Below are positions 16,002 to 25,429 of a stretch of 51,768 nt of DNA, one piece after another. Position 1 is the first letter of the stretch. Each line of letters starts with the position of its first letter. The stretch lies in contig JAZRXC010000025.1 in the NCBI GenBank assembly GCA_045600025.1, forward strand, positions 1 to 51,768, written 5' to 3'. The stretch is from UBA3774 sp045600025 (lineage in GTDB: Bacteria > Bacillota > Clostridia > Lachnospirales > Lachnospiraceae). The notes under the pieces were generated by a model, which worked only from the letters and a program-made list of their open reading frames with translations, was not told the origin of the DNA and ran no database searches. The position numbers and the translations under genes are program-made.

Positions 16002-16559
16002 ATGTCAAAACCGAAATTATTACTCCATAGCTGTTGCGGCCCTTGTTCAAGTGCTTGCCTTGAACGTCTCATCGAACAATTTGAAGTAACTGTGCTATAT
16101 TTCAATCCGGGTATAGAACCATCGGAAGAGTACTATCTGCGTCTTGAGAATCAAAAAAAGATAATTAATTCATTACCCGGTGGAGAAAATGTATCCCTTA
16201 TTGAAGGCCCATATGATCCTGAAAGCTTTCACGCATTTGCCGATGAAATGGCCGATGAACCTGAAGGAGGCAAAAGATGCGAGGCTTGTTTCAGGCAAAG
16301 ATTATCCTATACGGCGAAGACAGCCGATGAACTTGGTTATAATTATTTCACTACAACGCTTACAATCAGTCCTCACAAAAACGCAAAACTGATAAATGAA
16401 ATTGGTGAAGATTTACAATGCAGTGCAAAGTGGCTTCATTCTGACTTCAAAAAACAAAATGGCTTTCTGCGATCTATAGAATTATCAAAAGAATATGGAT
16501 TGTATCGCCAGGACTATTGCGGATGCATTTTTTCCATTCGTGATAATCAAAACAAATAA
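16002..16559 (+). CDS. queH: Epoxyqueuosine reductase QueH
   Basis: QueH (formerly DUF208) carries out the last reduction from epoxyqueuosine to queuosine in tRNA, using iron-sulfur chemistry instead of the cobalamin-dependent QueG. The 185-residue protein has the family cysteines: HSCCGPCSS near the start, GKRCEACFRQR in the middle and YRQDYCGCIFS near the end. Length is normal. A CCGGAGG site precedes the ATG. Other queuosine genes are not in the window, which is common for bacteria that salvage queuine or keep the genes elsewhere. Confidence 0.93.
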   Translation: MSKPKLLLHSCCGPCSSACLERLIEQFEVTVLYFNPGIEPSEEYYLRLENQKKIINSLPGGENVSLIEGPYDPESFHAFADEMADEPEGGKRCEACFRQRLSYTAKTADELGYNYFTTTLTISPHKNAKLINEIGEDLQCSAKWLHSDFKKQNGFLRSIELSKEYGLYRQDYCGCIFSIRDNQNK

Positions 16560-16563
16560 TGAC

Positions 16564-16592
16564 TTTACATTACATAATCTAAGAATTAAAAT
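16564..16592 (+). promoter_or_regulatory. Promoter of ackA
   Basis: TTTACA (16564-16569), a 17-base spacer and TAAAAT (16587-16592) lie 31 bases before the ackA ATG, which has an ACGGAGGA ribosome binding site. Both hexamers match five of six consensus bases. Confidence 0.75.
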
Positions 16593-16623
16593 ATACAAAG
16601 ATATTTAATAACGGAGGAATAGT

Positions 16624-17811
16624 ATGAAAATCCTAGTAATTAACTGCGGCTCATCGTCGCTCAAGTATCAGCTCATCGATTCTGAAACAGAAGAGATGGA
16701 AGCAAAGGGTCTGTGTGAACGTATCGGCATAGACGGTAAGCTTACACATCAGGCAACCGGCAAAGAGAAATTCGTAGATGAAACTCCTCAGCCCGACCAC
16801 AAGGCTTCAATGGAGCTCGTTATGAAAGCTCTTCTTGATCCTGAACATGGTGTTATTTCTTCAACTGATGAAATCGGCGCTATCGGACATCGCGTACTGC
16901 ATGGCGGCCCCACCCTTACTACCCCTATGGTAGTTGACCAGCACGTTAAGGACGTTATTCGTGAGTGCTTTGACCTCGGACCTCTTCACAATCCCGCTAA
17001 CCTTATGGGTATTGAAGCATGTGAGGCAGCTATGCCCGGCAAGCCCAATGTAGTAGTATTTGATACAACATTCGGTATGGCAATGCCCGAAAGCCACTAC
17101 CTGTATGCTATTCCTTATGAATATTATGAAAAATACGGTGTTCGCCGCTACGGCTTCCACGGCACCAGCCACACATTTGTATCTCAGGAAGCTATTAAGT
17201 TCGGCGGATTAAAGCCTGACGCTAAGGTTATTGTATGCCATCTTGGTAACGGTGCTTCTGTATCTGCTTCAATCGGCGGCAAGTGCGTAGATACCTCTAT
17301 GGGACTTACACCTCTTGAAGGACTTATTATGGGAACCAGATCAGGTGACCTTGATCCGGCTGTTGTTCAGTACATTGCAAATAAAGAAGGCAAGGACGTC
17401 AATGAAGTTCTTACACTTCTCAACAAGAAGTCCGGTATGCTTGGTCTGTCAGGCGTATCAAGTGACTTCCGTGATGTTGAAGCAGCTAAGAACGAGGGCA
17501 ATCGCCTTGCAGAGGTTGCTCTTGAAGCCTTCCGTTATCGCGTAGCTAAGTACATCGGTGCTTATACAGCAGCTATGAACGGCGTTGATGCAATCGCATT
17601 CACCGCAGGTGTTGGTGAGAACGATAAGGTTGCCCGCAAGGAAATCTGCAGTTATCTCACATATCTCGGCGTTGAGATTGATGATGAGAGAAATGATATC
17701 CGCGGTGAGAATCGCGTGATTTCTTCTGATAACTCAAAGGTTAAGGTAATGCTTATCCCTACAAATGAAGAGCTTGCTATTGCAAGAGAGACAGTTGCTC
17801 TTGTTAAATAA
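16624..17811 (+). CDS. ackA: Acetate kinase
   Basis: The 395-residue cytosolic enzyme converts acetyl phosphate and ADP to acetate and ATP. The start MKILVINCGSSSLKYQL, the HRVLHGG segment, RRYGFHGTSH, CHLGNGASVSA, TPLEGLIMGTRSGDLDP and FTAGVGEN motifs are all canonical. Codon use is strongly biased, consistent with a highly expressed fermentation enzyme. The gene is monocistronic here: it has its own promoter and a terminator, and the usual partner pta is not adjacent. Confidence 0.97.
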   Translation: MKILVINCGSSSLKYQLIDSETEEMEAKGLCERIGIDGKLTHQATGKEKFVDETPQPDHKASMELVMKALLDPEHGVISSTDEIGAIGHRVLHGGPTLTTPMVVDQHVKDVIRECFDLGPLHNPANLMGIEACEAAMPGKPNVVVFDTTFGMAMPESHYLYAIPYEYYEKYGVRRYGFHGTSHTFVSQEAIKFGGLKPDAKVIVCHLGNGASVSASIGGKCVDTSMGLTPLEGLIMGTRSGDLDPAVVQYIANKEGKDVNEVLTLLNKKSGMLGLSGVSSDFRDVEAAKNEGNRLAEVALEAFRYRVAKYIGAYTAAMNGVDAIAFTAGVGENDKVARKEICSYLTYLGVEIDDERNDIRGENRVISSDNSKVKVMLIPTNEELAIARETVALVK

Positions 17812-17824
17812 TTTCAAAGTTACT

Positions 17825-17853
17825 AAGAGCCGCCTTGTATGGCGGCTCTTTTT
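17825..17853 (+). terminator. Rho-independent terminator of ackA
   Basis: The arms AAGAGCCGCC (17825-17834) and GGCGGCTCTT (17841-17850) pair perfectly around a 6-base loop and are followed by a T run. Confidence 0.92.
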
Positions 17854-17859
17854 GTGTAG

Positions 17860-17888
17860 TGGAAAACCTTACTGAAATATAGTATAAT
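17860..17888 (+). promoter_or_regulatory. Probable promoter of the fmt-rsmB-rlmN-prpC-prkC operon
   Basis: A perfect TATAAT (17883-17888) lies 19 bases before the fmt ATG, with TGGAAA (17860-17865, four of six) 17 bases upstream. An AAGGAG ribosome binding site follows. It directly follows the ackA terminator. Confidence 0.65.
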
Positions 17889-17907
17889 CTCAGCAAGGAG
17901 ATAACAT

Positions 17908-18834
17908 ATGAAAATCGTATTTATGGGTACGCCGGACATATCTGTTCCGGCATTGGAAAACATAATAAAAGCAGGTTATGACGTATGCGCAGCTGTTACT
18001 AATCCTGACAGAGCAAAAGGCAGAAGTTCTAAGCTGATTTACTCACCGGTAAAAGAATGCGCGCTTGCACATGGTATTGTCGTACTTCAACCGGAGAAGG
18101 CTCGAGATGCTTCTTTTAAGGCTGAATTAAAAGCCTTGGACCCCGATCTTGCAGTTGTTATGGCATACGGGCAGATTATTGATAAAGAGCTTTTGGAAAT
18201 TCCGAAACTCGGTTGTATTAACATTCATGCATCTTTGCTTCCGAAATACAGAGGAGCCGCGCCTATTAGTGCCGTCATACTTAACGGTGAGAAGAAGACA
18301 GGCGTAACTACCATGTATATGGATGAAGGCATAGATACCGGCGATCTGCTTCTTTCAAAAGAAATAGAGATTTCCGATAAAGAAACCTGCGGAAGTCTTG
18401 AAGAGAAAATAGCGGCTGTGGGCGCAGAGCTTATATTAGAGACACTAACCGCCCTTGAAAATGGAACCCTTAAAAGAATTCCTCAGGAAGGTGAAGCCAG
18501 TTATGTCAAGATGATAAAGAAACAAGCCGGCGTTATTGACTGGACTGATTCCGCCGTTAATATAGAACGCAAGGTTCGTGCCTTTAACCCATGGCCGGGT
18601 TCATTTACCTATTATGATGGATTGATCATGAAAATATATTCTGCAGATGTGGTTGAATGCTCCGGTTATGCGCCGGGAGTGATAGCTGAATCAAAAGACC
18701 GTCTTTTGATTCAAACAGGTAAAGGCGGCTTGGAGATACAAGAATTGCAATTAGAAGGTAAGAAACGTATGCAGACTTCTGATTTCTTACGCGGTTGTAA
18801 AATTTTACCGGGAGAGGTATTAAAATCAGAGTGA
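17908..18834 (+). CDS. fmt: Methionyl-tRNA formyltransferase
   Basis: The 308-residue enzyme formylates initiator Met-tRNA using 10-formyl-tetrahydrofolate. The start MKIVFMGTPDISVPALE, the catalytic segment NIHASLLPKYRGAAPI, and the C-terminal OB-like domain with KVRAFNPWPG are characteristic. It is the first gene of a tightly packed operon. The stop TGA overlaps the GTG start of rsmB (GTGA). The peptide deformylase and priA genes often found upstream in Firmicutes are absent, with ackA in their place. Confidence 0.96.
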   Translation: MKIVFMGTPDISVPALENIIKAGYDVCAAVTNPDRAKGRSSKLIYSPVKECALAHGIVVLQPEKARDASFKAELKALDPDLAVVMAYGQIIDKELLEIPKLGCINIHASLLPKYRGAAPISAVILNGEKKTGVTTMYMDEGIDTGDLLLSKEIEISDKETCGSLEEKIAAVGAELILETLTALENGTLKRIPQEGEASYVKMIKKQAGVIDWTDSAVNIERKVRAFNPWPGSFTYYDGLIMKIYSADVVECSGYAPGVIAESKDRLLIQTGKGGLEIQELQLEGKKRMQTSDFLRGCKILPGEVLKSE

Positions 18835-20069
18835 AGAACGCCAGAGAACTTGCAGCCGATATATTATGTGAAGTAGAAAAGGGTGCGAAAAGCAATGAAT
18901 GCTTATCTAACGCACTTGACACTTCAGGTCTGTCTGATTCTGATAGGCATTTTGTATCGCTGCTTGTTCAGGGAACCCTTGAAAAATTGCTATCCATAGA
19001 TGAGATTCTTTCTGCTTACAGCAAAAATCCCATTATTAAATTAAGGCCAATAGTGCGTAATGTTCTTCGCATATCAGTATATCAACTTGAGTATCTCGCA
19101 AATATTCCCCAGAGCGCTGTATGTAATGAAGCCGTTAAAATAATTGAGAGAAGAAAAATCTACGGTCTTAAAGCATATGTAAATGCTGTTTTACGCAGCT
19201 GTTGCAACAATATATCAAATGAGAATAATATATCTGTCCCCAAATGGATAGCAGATATTATTTATAGAAGAGGCGGAGATAAAGCAGATGTTGTACTTCG
19301 TTCTCTTGATGAATCGACCCCTTTGATATGCAGATATAACCTAAGCAAAGCGTGTGCTGAAGAAATCACCAAAGAGCTTGCTGATCAATCAATAAAATCC
19401 GAGCATGTTGCAGGGACATTGGCTGGTTATGAACTCACATCCGATATTCCTGTCAGTCAAATTACGGCATTTCAAAAAGGCTTTATACAAATACAAAATG
19501 TCTCAAGTATTATTGCGGCAGAGAAGCTTTCCCCTAATAAAGGCGATAAAGTTCTTGATATATGCGCAGCACCCGGAGGCAAATCTATTGCGCTCGCTGA
19601 CATGGTTGGCGTTACCGGCGTTGTACTTGCCTGCGATTTGACTCCCAAAAAGATAGGTTATATCAATTCCAATGTTGAGAGATGCGGATTTTCTCAAGTA
19701 ACAACCGCAGTCAGAGATGCTTGCGAATATTTTGCTACTGAAGAAAATGCTTACGACTGTGTTCTCGCAGACCTTCCATGCTCCGGTCTCGGAACTATCG
19801 GACATAAGAAAGAGATCCGTTTCAGAATAACCCCTGAAAAAGTAAAAGAACTTTCAACACTTCAAAAACGTATATTAGATAATGCCGTGAGATATGTAAA
19901 GACCGGCGGAAAGCTTCTATATTCAACATGTACAATTACTTACGAAGAGAATGAAGAAAACACAGAATATATACAAAAACTCGGTCTTAAATTATTAGAA
20001 TCAAGGCAGTTTCTTTCAGGTATAGATCAGAAATGCGATGGATTTTATTACGCTTTATTTGAAAAATGA
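18831..20069 (+). CDS. rsmB: 16S rRNA (cytosine-C5) methyltransferase RsmB
   Basis: The 412-residue enzyme methylates C967 (E. coli numbering) of 16S rRNA. It has an N-terminal NusB-like RNA-binding domain (about 1-140) and a C-terminal SAM-dependent domain with motif I DICAAPGGKS, the catalytic DLPCSGLGTI cysteine and the second conserved cysteine in YSTCTITYEENE. The start is GTG at 18831, overlapping the fmt stop. The stop overlaps the rlmN ATG. Gene order is conserved in clostridia. Confidence 0.95.
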   Translation: MKNARELAADILCEVEKGAKSNECLSNALDTSGLSDSDRHFVSLLVQGTLEKLLSIDEILSAYSKNPIIKLRPIVRNVLRISVYQLEYLANIPQSAVCNEAVKIIERRKIYGLKAYVNAVLRSCCNNISNENNISVPKWIADIIYRRGGDKADVVLRSLDESTPLICRYNLSKACAEEITKELADQSIKSEHVAGTLAGYELTSDIPVSQITAFQKGFIQIQNVSSIIAAEKLSPNKGDKVLDICAAPGGKSIALADMVGVTGVVLACDLTPKKIGYINSNVERCGFSQVTTAVRDACEYFATEENAYDCVLADLPCSGLGTIGHKKEIRFRITPEKVKELSTLQKRILDNAVRYVKTGGKLLYSTCTITYEENEENTEYIQKLGLKLLESRQFLSGIDQKCDGFYYALFEK

Positions 20070-21106
20070 TAGATATTAAATCTCTTACAATTGAAGAACT
20101 TGAAACATATTTTTCCGATTTCGGAGAAAAAGCGTTTCGTGCAAAGCAGATTTTTGACTGGTTGCACGTTAAATTAGCCACGTCTTTTGATGATATGACA
20201 AATCTGTCAAAAACATTACGCGACAAGCTATCCGATGATTGTACTATTAGCAATGTTAAAATAATAAAACATCTGACATCTGAAATTGACGGTACCGAAA
20301 AATTTGCATTTGAATATGCAGACGGTAATATAATCGAATCCGTTTTGATGCGTTATGAACACGGTAACAGCGTATGCGTTTCTTCGCAGGCCGGCTGCCG
20401 TATTGGATGTAAATTCTGCGCATCGACTATTGACGGACTTTCAAGAAACCTTACTGCTTCGGAAATTCTTGAACAGGTATACGAAATAACTCGTATATCC
20501 GGTGAGAGAGTATCCAATGTAGTAATTATGGGGTCCGGCGAACCTCTTGATAATTATGATAATGTTATTCGCTTTATAAGATTAATCACGCATGAAAAAG
20601 GCTATAACATGAGCGCAAGAAATATCACTTTATCAACCTGCGGTCTAGTTCCCGAAATCAAAAAACTTGCCATGGAAGAGCTCCCGATTACTCTTGCTAT
20701 ATCGCTTCATGCGCCGACAGATGAAAAGCGCAGAGAAGTAATGCCGATTGCCAATAAATACACAATAGAACAGATATTAGATGCCTGTGATTATTATTTT
20801 AAAGTTTCCGGAAGAAGAATCAGTTTTGAATACAGTCTGATAAATGGATATAACGATGATAAAGAAACGATATCTGCTTTGATATCTTTGCTACGCGGTA
20901 AAAACATACATGTTAACCTGATTTCCGTTAATCCCGTTAAGGAAAGAAACTTCAAAGCGGTTGATACTGATACAATCTCGGAAGTCAAAAAAAGGTTGGA
21001 ATCAAGCGGGATAAATGCTACAATAAGAAGACGGCTCGGAGCCGATATAGACAGCGCTTGCGGTCAATTGAGACGCAGCGTTACCAATATGGGAGCACAG
21101 CCTTGA
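20066..21106 (+). CDS. rlmN: Dual-specificity rRNA/tRNA methyltransferase RlmN
   Basis: This radical-SAM enzyme makes 2-methyladenosine at A2503 of 23S rRNA and A37 of tRNAs. The 346-residue protein has the iron-sulfur motif CRIGCKFCAS (cysteines of CxxxCxxC), the VSSQAGC lead-in, the VVIMGSGEPLDNYD motif and the essential C-terminal cysteine in ADIDSACGQLR. It overlaps rsmB at its start and prpC at its end (TTGA). Confidence 0.97.
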   Translation: MIDIKSLTIEELETYFSDFGEKAFRAKQIFDWLHVKLATSFDDMTNLSKTLRDKLSDDCTISNVKIIKHLTSEIDGTEKFAFEYADGNIIESVLMRYEHGNSVCVSSQAGCRIGCKFCASTIDGLSRNLTASEILEQVYEITRISGERVSNVVIMGSGEPLDNYDNVIRFIRLITHEKGYNMSARNITLSTCGLVPEIKKLAMEELPITLAISLHAPTDEKRREVMPIANKYTIEQILDACDYYFKVSGRRISFEYSLINGYNDDKETISALISLLRGKNIHVNLISVNPVKERNFKAVDTDTISEVKKRLESSGINATIRRRLGADIDSACGQLRRSVTNMGAQP

Positions 21107-21849
21107 AATACTATGCAGCCACTGATGTTGGCAAAGTCAGAAAACAAAATGAAGACAGTGTATACGCCTCAGATGAACGTATAGGCTGTTTGCCGAACCT
21201 TTTTATCGTGGCAGACGGAATGGGCGGCGAAAAGGGAGGCAAAGTTGCCTCTTCACTTGCTGTGGAAAAAATCATTTCTTCTGTTGAAGCAAATGGCCGC
21301 ATTGACCCGGCTCAGATAATTCTTTCGGCAATAAAAGCAGCAAATATTTCCGTACATCATCGAGCATCTTCCGATGAAACACTATCGGGTATGGGTACAA
21401 CAATTGTTGCTGCCTGCATAGTTGGAGGTTCTCTATTCGTGTTTAACGTTGGTGATTCGCGTTTATATCTGATTAGAGATGGTCTTGAACAGATAACCAA
21501 GGATCACTCGCTTGTTGAAGAGCTTGTAAAAGCCGGTAAGCTTTCAAGAGATAGCGAAGAATACCAAAACAACAAGAATATAATAACTAAAGCCATAGGT
21601 TCATCAGCGAACATTGAACCTGACTTTTTCCGTATTGATTTATTACCCGGAGACAGAATTTTGCTTTGCTCCGACGGTGTAACAAATACTGTGACCGATG
21701 AAAAAATTGCCGACATTTTAAACACTCAGGCCGAGCTTAAAGATCTTGTTGAAGCTTTAATCAAAACAGGAATCGATAATGGCGGAGTTGATAATCTTAC
21801 GGCGATTCTTATCGATCCCGAAATCAGTGAGGTAGATACATGGTGCTAG
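21103..21849 (+). CDS. prpC: PP2C-family Ser/Thr protein phosphatase PrpC
   Basis: This cytoplasmic metal-dependent phosphatase reverses phosphorylation by the PASTA kinase encoded next. I chose the TTG at 21103, whose last two bases begin the rlmN stop: it gives the family start KYYAATDVGKVRKQNED and follows GGGAG by seven bases. The 248-residue product carries the metal-binding motifs ADGMGGEKGGK, GDSRLYLIRDG, CSDGVTN and GGVDNLTAIL. The kinase gene overlaps its end by 10 bases. Confidence 0.94.
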   Translation: MKYYAATDVGKVRKQNEDSVYASDERIGCLPNLFIVADGMGGEKGGKVASSLAVEKIISSVEANGRIDPAQIILSAIKAANISVHHRASSDETLSGMGTTIVAACIVGGSLFVFNVGDSRLYLIRDGLEQITKDHSLVEELVKAGKLSRDSEEYQNNKNIITKAIGSSANIEPDFFRIDLLPGDRILLCSDGVTNTVTDEKIADILNTQAELKDLVEALIKTGIDNGGVDNLTAILIDPEISEVDTWC

Positions 21850-23975
21850 AAACAGGCACGGTTTTATCCGAAAGATACGAGATATCTAATCCAATCGGTT
21901 CAGGCGGAATGTCTGATGTATACAAAGCGCTCGATTACAAACTTGGGCGTTCTGTTGCTGTGAAAGTACTTAAGGAAGAGTTTGCACAAGATCAATCATT
22001 TGTGGAAAAATTCCGTATGGAAGCGCAGTCAGCCGCATGTTTATCCAATCCTAATATCGTAAATATATACGATGTTGGTGAAGATGGTAATGTTTATTAC
22101 ATTATCATGGAACTGATTGACGGTATTACACTTAAAAAATACATCGACCGCAGAAAACGTCTTGGTGTTCGTGAAGCTATTGAGGTTGCTATGCAGGTTG
22201 CATATGGCCTTGAGGCCGCACATAGTGAGCATATTATCCATCGAGATATTAAGCCTCAAAACATCATGATTACTCGCGAAGGCAAGATAAAAGTTACTGA
22301 TTTCGGTATTGCGAGAGCTGCCTCTACACAGTCAATAAGCGCAAATGAAATGGGCAGCGTTCATTACATTTCTCCCGAGCAAGCCAAAGGAAGCTTCACA
22401 GATGAACGTAGTGATATCTATTCACTTGGTATCACTATGTATGAAATGCTTACCGGTCGCGTGCCTTTTGAAGGCGATTCATCTGTGTCTGTTGCGCTTC
22501 AGCATATTAATGCAGAGATGACTCCGCCTACTGTATATGAGCCGCTTATTCCAATCAGCTTAGAGAAGATTATTCTTAAGTGTACTCAAAAGAATCCTGT
22601 TGCACGTTATGCTTCGGCAAGTGAGTTGATTGATGATTTAAAGAAAGCCTTAACATCTCCAAATGAAGATTTTGTTCATATTATTACGCCTGTAGAAATC
22701 CCCGATACTAATCGTCAGGATAGTACTGCCGGTAATGATTATGAACGTGAAAAAGTTGCTGAAGACAGATATCAATTAGGTGATGATTCTGAAAGTGACG
22801 GCACTGATACCGACACGGAATTAGATGAACTGTATGCTTTGGAAGCCAGCGAATCTAAATTTGAAAAAATAGTTACATATATCGGAATTGGCGTAGGAGC
22901 TGTTATTATCATATTGATTTTGATAATCGGAATTCAGTCCTGCAGTGGTCCTAGCGGAAGCGGAGATATTGATGAACCATCGACCGAAGAAACTACTGAG
23001 GCTCCGACTACTGTCGCACCTTATGTAAATATGATTAGTCTGAACGGTATGACCTATGAGCAGGCCGAAACAGCTTTAAAGTCTCTCGGACTGTATATGC
23101 GCGCAACTTATGAAGCACATGAAGGCGGAATTGTCGGTCAGATATTCGATCAGGATATTCCTGCCGGCACTAGCATTGCCCCCGGCAATGTCATTAACGT
23201 AATTATTTGTACTGATAAGGACGCTATGATTATTCCGTATGGCGTTGAAGGTGTTGATCCTTCTGTTGTAATTAATATTCTTAAACAGTCCGGCTTCACA
23301 AATATTTCTACCGATTTTAGTTATGAACACAGCAAAAACATTCCTAACGGAAGAGTAATACGTATTGATCCTGAAAGTGGGGCTACTGCGCCTGCGGATG
23401 CACGTATAAAGCTCGTTGTAAGTCTCGGCCCGAATATTACATACCTTAATATGCCTGAGCTTATTCGTATGACAGAAGATCAGGCCATCACTACCATCGA
23501 GTCATTCAATCTTACAGTTGGTTCAATAACTCACGAAATGAGTGATGAAGCACCTGAAGGAACTGTAATAGGTCAGGAGCCATCAGTCGGAGAGAGTGTA
23601 CCCGAAGGTACAACGGTAAATATTGTTATCAGCACAGGAGTTCGTGATAAGCAAAAGATGCCTGATCTTCGCGGTCTTACTCTTGATGAAGCTACTTCCG
23701 TGCTTAATGAATATAATCTCAGACTCGGCAGAGTAACTAATGATCTTAATGAATCTGCTCCTGACGGCGTTGTATTATCACAATCAATAGAAGCCGAATC
23801 ACCTGTTACTCCGAATATGACTGTCAGCTTAACTATTAATAAATTACCTTCAGGACCTACTGAGCCTACGACACCTACTTCTGAGTCTGAGCCTACGAGT
23901 GAACCTGAACCTCAATCAGAACCTGAACCTTCAAGTTCCGAAGCACCTTCTGAAGGAGGCGGAAATGAGACCTGA
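21840..23975 (+). CDS. prkC: PASTA-domain Ser/Thr protein kinase PrkC
   Basis: The 711-residue membrane kinase senses muropeptides or lipid II and controls cell wall growth and dormancy in Firmicutes. The kinase domain (about 12-275) has the glycine loop IGSGGMSDVYK, Lys42 in VAVKVL, the catalytic loop HRDIKPQNIM, DFGIA and SVHYISPEQA. An acidic juxtamembrane stretch leads to one transmembrane helix (about 344-367). Four extracellular PASTA repeats follow (about 395-680), then a Pro/Glu/Ser/Thr-rich tail of 35-40 residues with low-complexity DNA at 23862-23948. That tail is an unusual addition and may span the wall. rsgA, often the next gene, is missing. Confidence 0.95.
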   Translation: MVLETGTVLSERYEISNPIGSGGMSDVYKALDYKLGRSVAVKVLKEEFAQDQSFVEKFRMEAQSAACLSNPNIVNIYDVGEDGNVYYIIMELIDGITLKKYIDRRKRLGVREAIEVAMQVAYGLEAAHSEHIIHRDIKPQNIMITREGKIKVTDFGIARAASTQSISANEMGSVHYISPEQAKGSFTDERSDIYSLGITMYEMLTGRVPFEGDSSVSVALQHINAEMTPPTVYEPLIPISLEKIILKCTQKNPVARYASASELIDDLKKALTSPNEDFVHIITPVEIPDTNRQDSTAGNDYEREKVAEDRYQLGDDSESDGTDTDTELDELYALEASESKFEKIVTYIGIGVGAVIIILILIIGIQSCSGPSGSGDIDEPSTEETTEAPTTVAPYVNMISLNGMTYEQAETALKSLGLYMRATYEAHEGGIVGQIFDQDIPAGTSIAPGNVINVIICTDKDAMIIPYGVEGVDPSVVINILKQSGFTNISTDFSYEHSKNIPNGRVIRIDPESGATAPADARIKLVVSLGPNITYLNMPELIRMTEDQAITTIESFNLTVGSITHEMSDEAPEGTVIGQEPSVGESVPEGTTVNIVISTGVRDKQKMPDLRGLTLDEATSVLNEYNLRLGRVTNDLNESAPDGVVLSQSIEAESPVTPNMTVSLTINKLPSGPTEPTTPTSESEPTSEPEPQSEPEPSSSEAPSEGGGNET

Positions 23976-24648
23976 TTGTAAGCTGCTACTTGCACCATCA
24001 CTTCTTTCAGCTGATTTCTATAATATGAAACCGCAGATTGAAGCGATTGAAAAGGCAGGCGTTAAAATGTTGCATCTTGATGTAATGGACGGGCATTTTG
24101 TGCCGAGCATTTCCTATGGCATGCCCGTTATAACTGCAATCAGAAAATATACTGATTTGATTTTTGACACTCATCTGATGATTACGGATCCGGACAGATA
24201 TCTTGCGGATTTCGCAAATGCAGGCGCCGACATCATAACCGTGCATATTGAGGCATGCGATAATCCGGCGGCAACATTAACCACAATCAAGACTCTCGGG
24301 AAAAAAGCCGCAATTGCGATTAATCCTCCGACAGATTTATCCGAGATACTACCATACCTCCCCTATTGCGATATGGCGCTTGTCATGAGCGTTAATCCCG
24401 GCTTTGGGGGACAAAAATACATTGATACCGTTACTTCAAAAATAGCCTCCCTTGCTGATTACAGATCAAAACTTGGACTTTCATTTGACATAGAAGTTGA
24501 CGGTGGCATATCACCTGCTAATGCCGGAATGGTAATTGACGCAGGTGCTGATATATTAGTTGCCGGCTCTGCTGTGTTTAAAGGTGATATAGAAGCAAAT
24601 ATTCAAGCATTTGACGAGGTCTTTAATGATAAAACTTGTAGTAAGTGA
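23965..24648 (+). CDS. rpe: Ribulose-phosphate 3-epimerase
   Basis: This TIM-barrel enzyme interconverts ribulose 5-phosphate and xylulose 5-phosphate in the pentose phosphate pathway. The ATG at 23965 follows AAGGAGGCGG and gives a 227-residue protein starting near LLAPSLLSADFYNM; a longer frame through the kinase tail is not credible. Motifs include LHLDVMDGHFVPSISYG, DTHLMI, MSVNPGFGGQKYI and IEVDGGISPANA, which supply the metal ligands and phosphate-binding loop. It overlaps prkC by 11 bases and the next gene by 23. Confidence 0.95.
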   Translation: MRPDCKLLLAPSLLSADFYNMKPQIEAIEKAGVKMLHLDVMDGHFVPSISYGMPVITAIRKYTDLIFDTHLMITDPDRYLADFANAGADIITVHIEACDNPAATLTTIKTLGKKAAIAINPPTDLSEILPYLPYCDMALVMSVNPGFGGQKYIDTVTSKIASLADYRSKLGLSFDIEVDGGISPANAGMVIDAGADILVAGSAVFKGDIEANIQAFDEVFNDKTCSK

Positions 24649-25429
24649 TATAGACGGAACATTAATTCCTAACTGCACCGGCTTTCTTCCTGATGAATAT
24701 GTTGATATCATCAATAAGATGAAATCTATGGGCATAAAATTCGTAGCTGCGAGCGGAAGAGAAGACGATAGCATCTATAGATTATTCTACAAGCTTGAAA
24801 AGGACTTATATGTGATAGCGGATGATGGGGCTCTTGTCATTTATAATCACGAAGCCTTATATGATAAGCCCATGGATCATGACGCTGTTGTCAATGTATG
24901 CGAGAAGATTCGCGCGACACACGAAGCGGAGGTTGTTCTCGCCTACAGAAGCGGAAGTTATTATTTCCCTGATATTGATCCTGAGTTTAAAAAATTCCTA
25001 AACGGATACCGAATAGTTCAGACTGAGCTTAAGTCCTATGATGATATGAAAAGTATCTATAAGATTGCGGTTAATCACAATCCGATTGAAGAAACACAGG
25101 CTTATGCCATGAGAGATACATTTGAAGGCGTATCAAATGTGCAATCAAGCCCGCATTGGCTGGACTTCATCCCGAAAGATATATCAAAGGGTAACGCAAT
25201 CAGATTCATTCAGGAAAAATATTCGATTCTTCCTGAAGAAACAATTGTATTAGGTGATAGTGCAAATGATATTTCTATGTTTAAAGAGGCCAAGTATTCC
25301 TACGCTGTTGCCACCGCTCCTGATTATGTAAGAGCAGCTGCAAGTGCAGTTATTCCGAGCTATGAAGAAGGTGGACCCATGGCTGTTTTCCGAAAAGTAG
25401 TTGAAACAAATGCGAAATACGATAATTAA
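24626..25429 (+). CDS. Cof-type HAD-superfamily phosphatase
   Basis: The 267-residue cytoplasmic protein has HAD motif I DIDGTLIPN, motif II in VAASGRE, motif III lysine in FIPKDISKGNAI and motif IV LGDSANDISMF, with a C2-type cap between them. Such enzymes hydrolyse sugar phosphates or other phosphometabolites; the substrate is not predictable. The ATG at 24626 follows GAGGT and overlaps rpe by 23 bases. It occupies the place where rsgA/thiN-region genes are found in related operons. Confidence 0.88.
   Translation: MIKLVVSDIDGTLIPNCTGFLPDEYVDIINKMKSMGIKFVAASGREDDSIYRLFYKLEKDLYVIADDGALVIYNHEALYDKPMDHDAVVNVCEKIRATHEAEVVLAYRSGSYYFPDIDPEFKKFLNGYRIVQTELKSYDDMKSIYKIAVNHNPIEETQAYAMRDTFEGVSNVQSSPHWLDFIPKDISKGNAIRFIQEKYSILPEETIVLGDSANDISMFKEAKYSYAVATAPDYVRAAASAVIPSYEEGGPMAVFRKVVETNAKYDN

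Noticed and set aside
15961..16050. N-terminal extension of the DUF5721-like protein into queH
   Set aside because: The extension would cross the promoter and overlap queH coding sequence; the family pattern starts at MKVFKIID.
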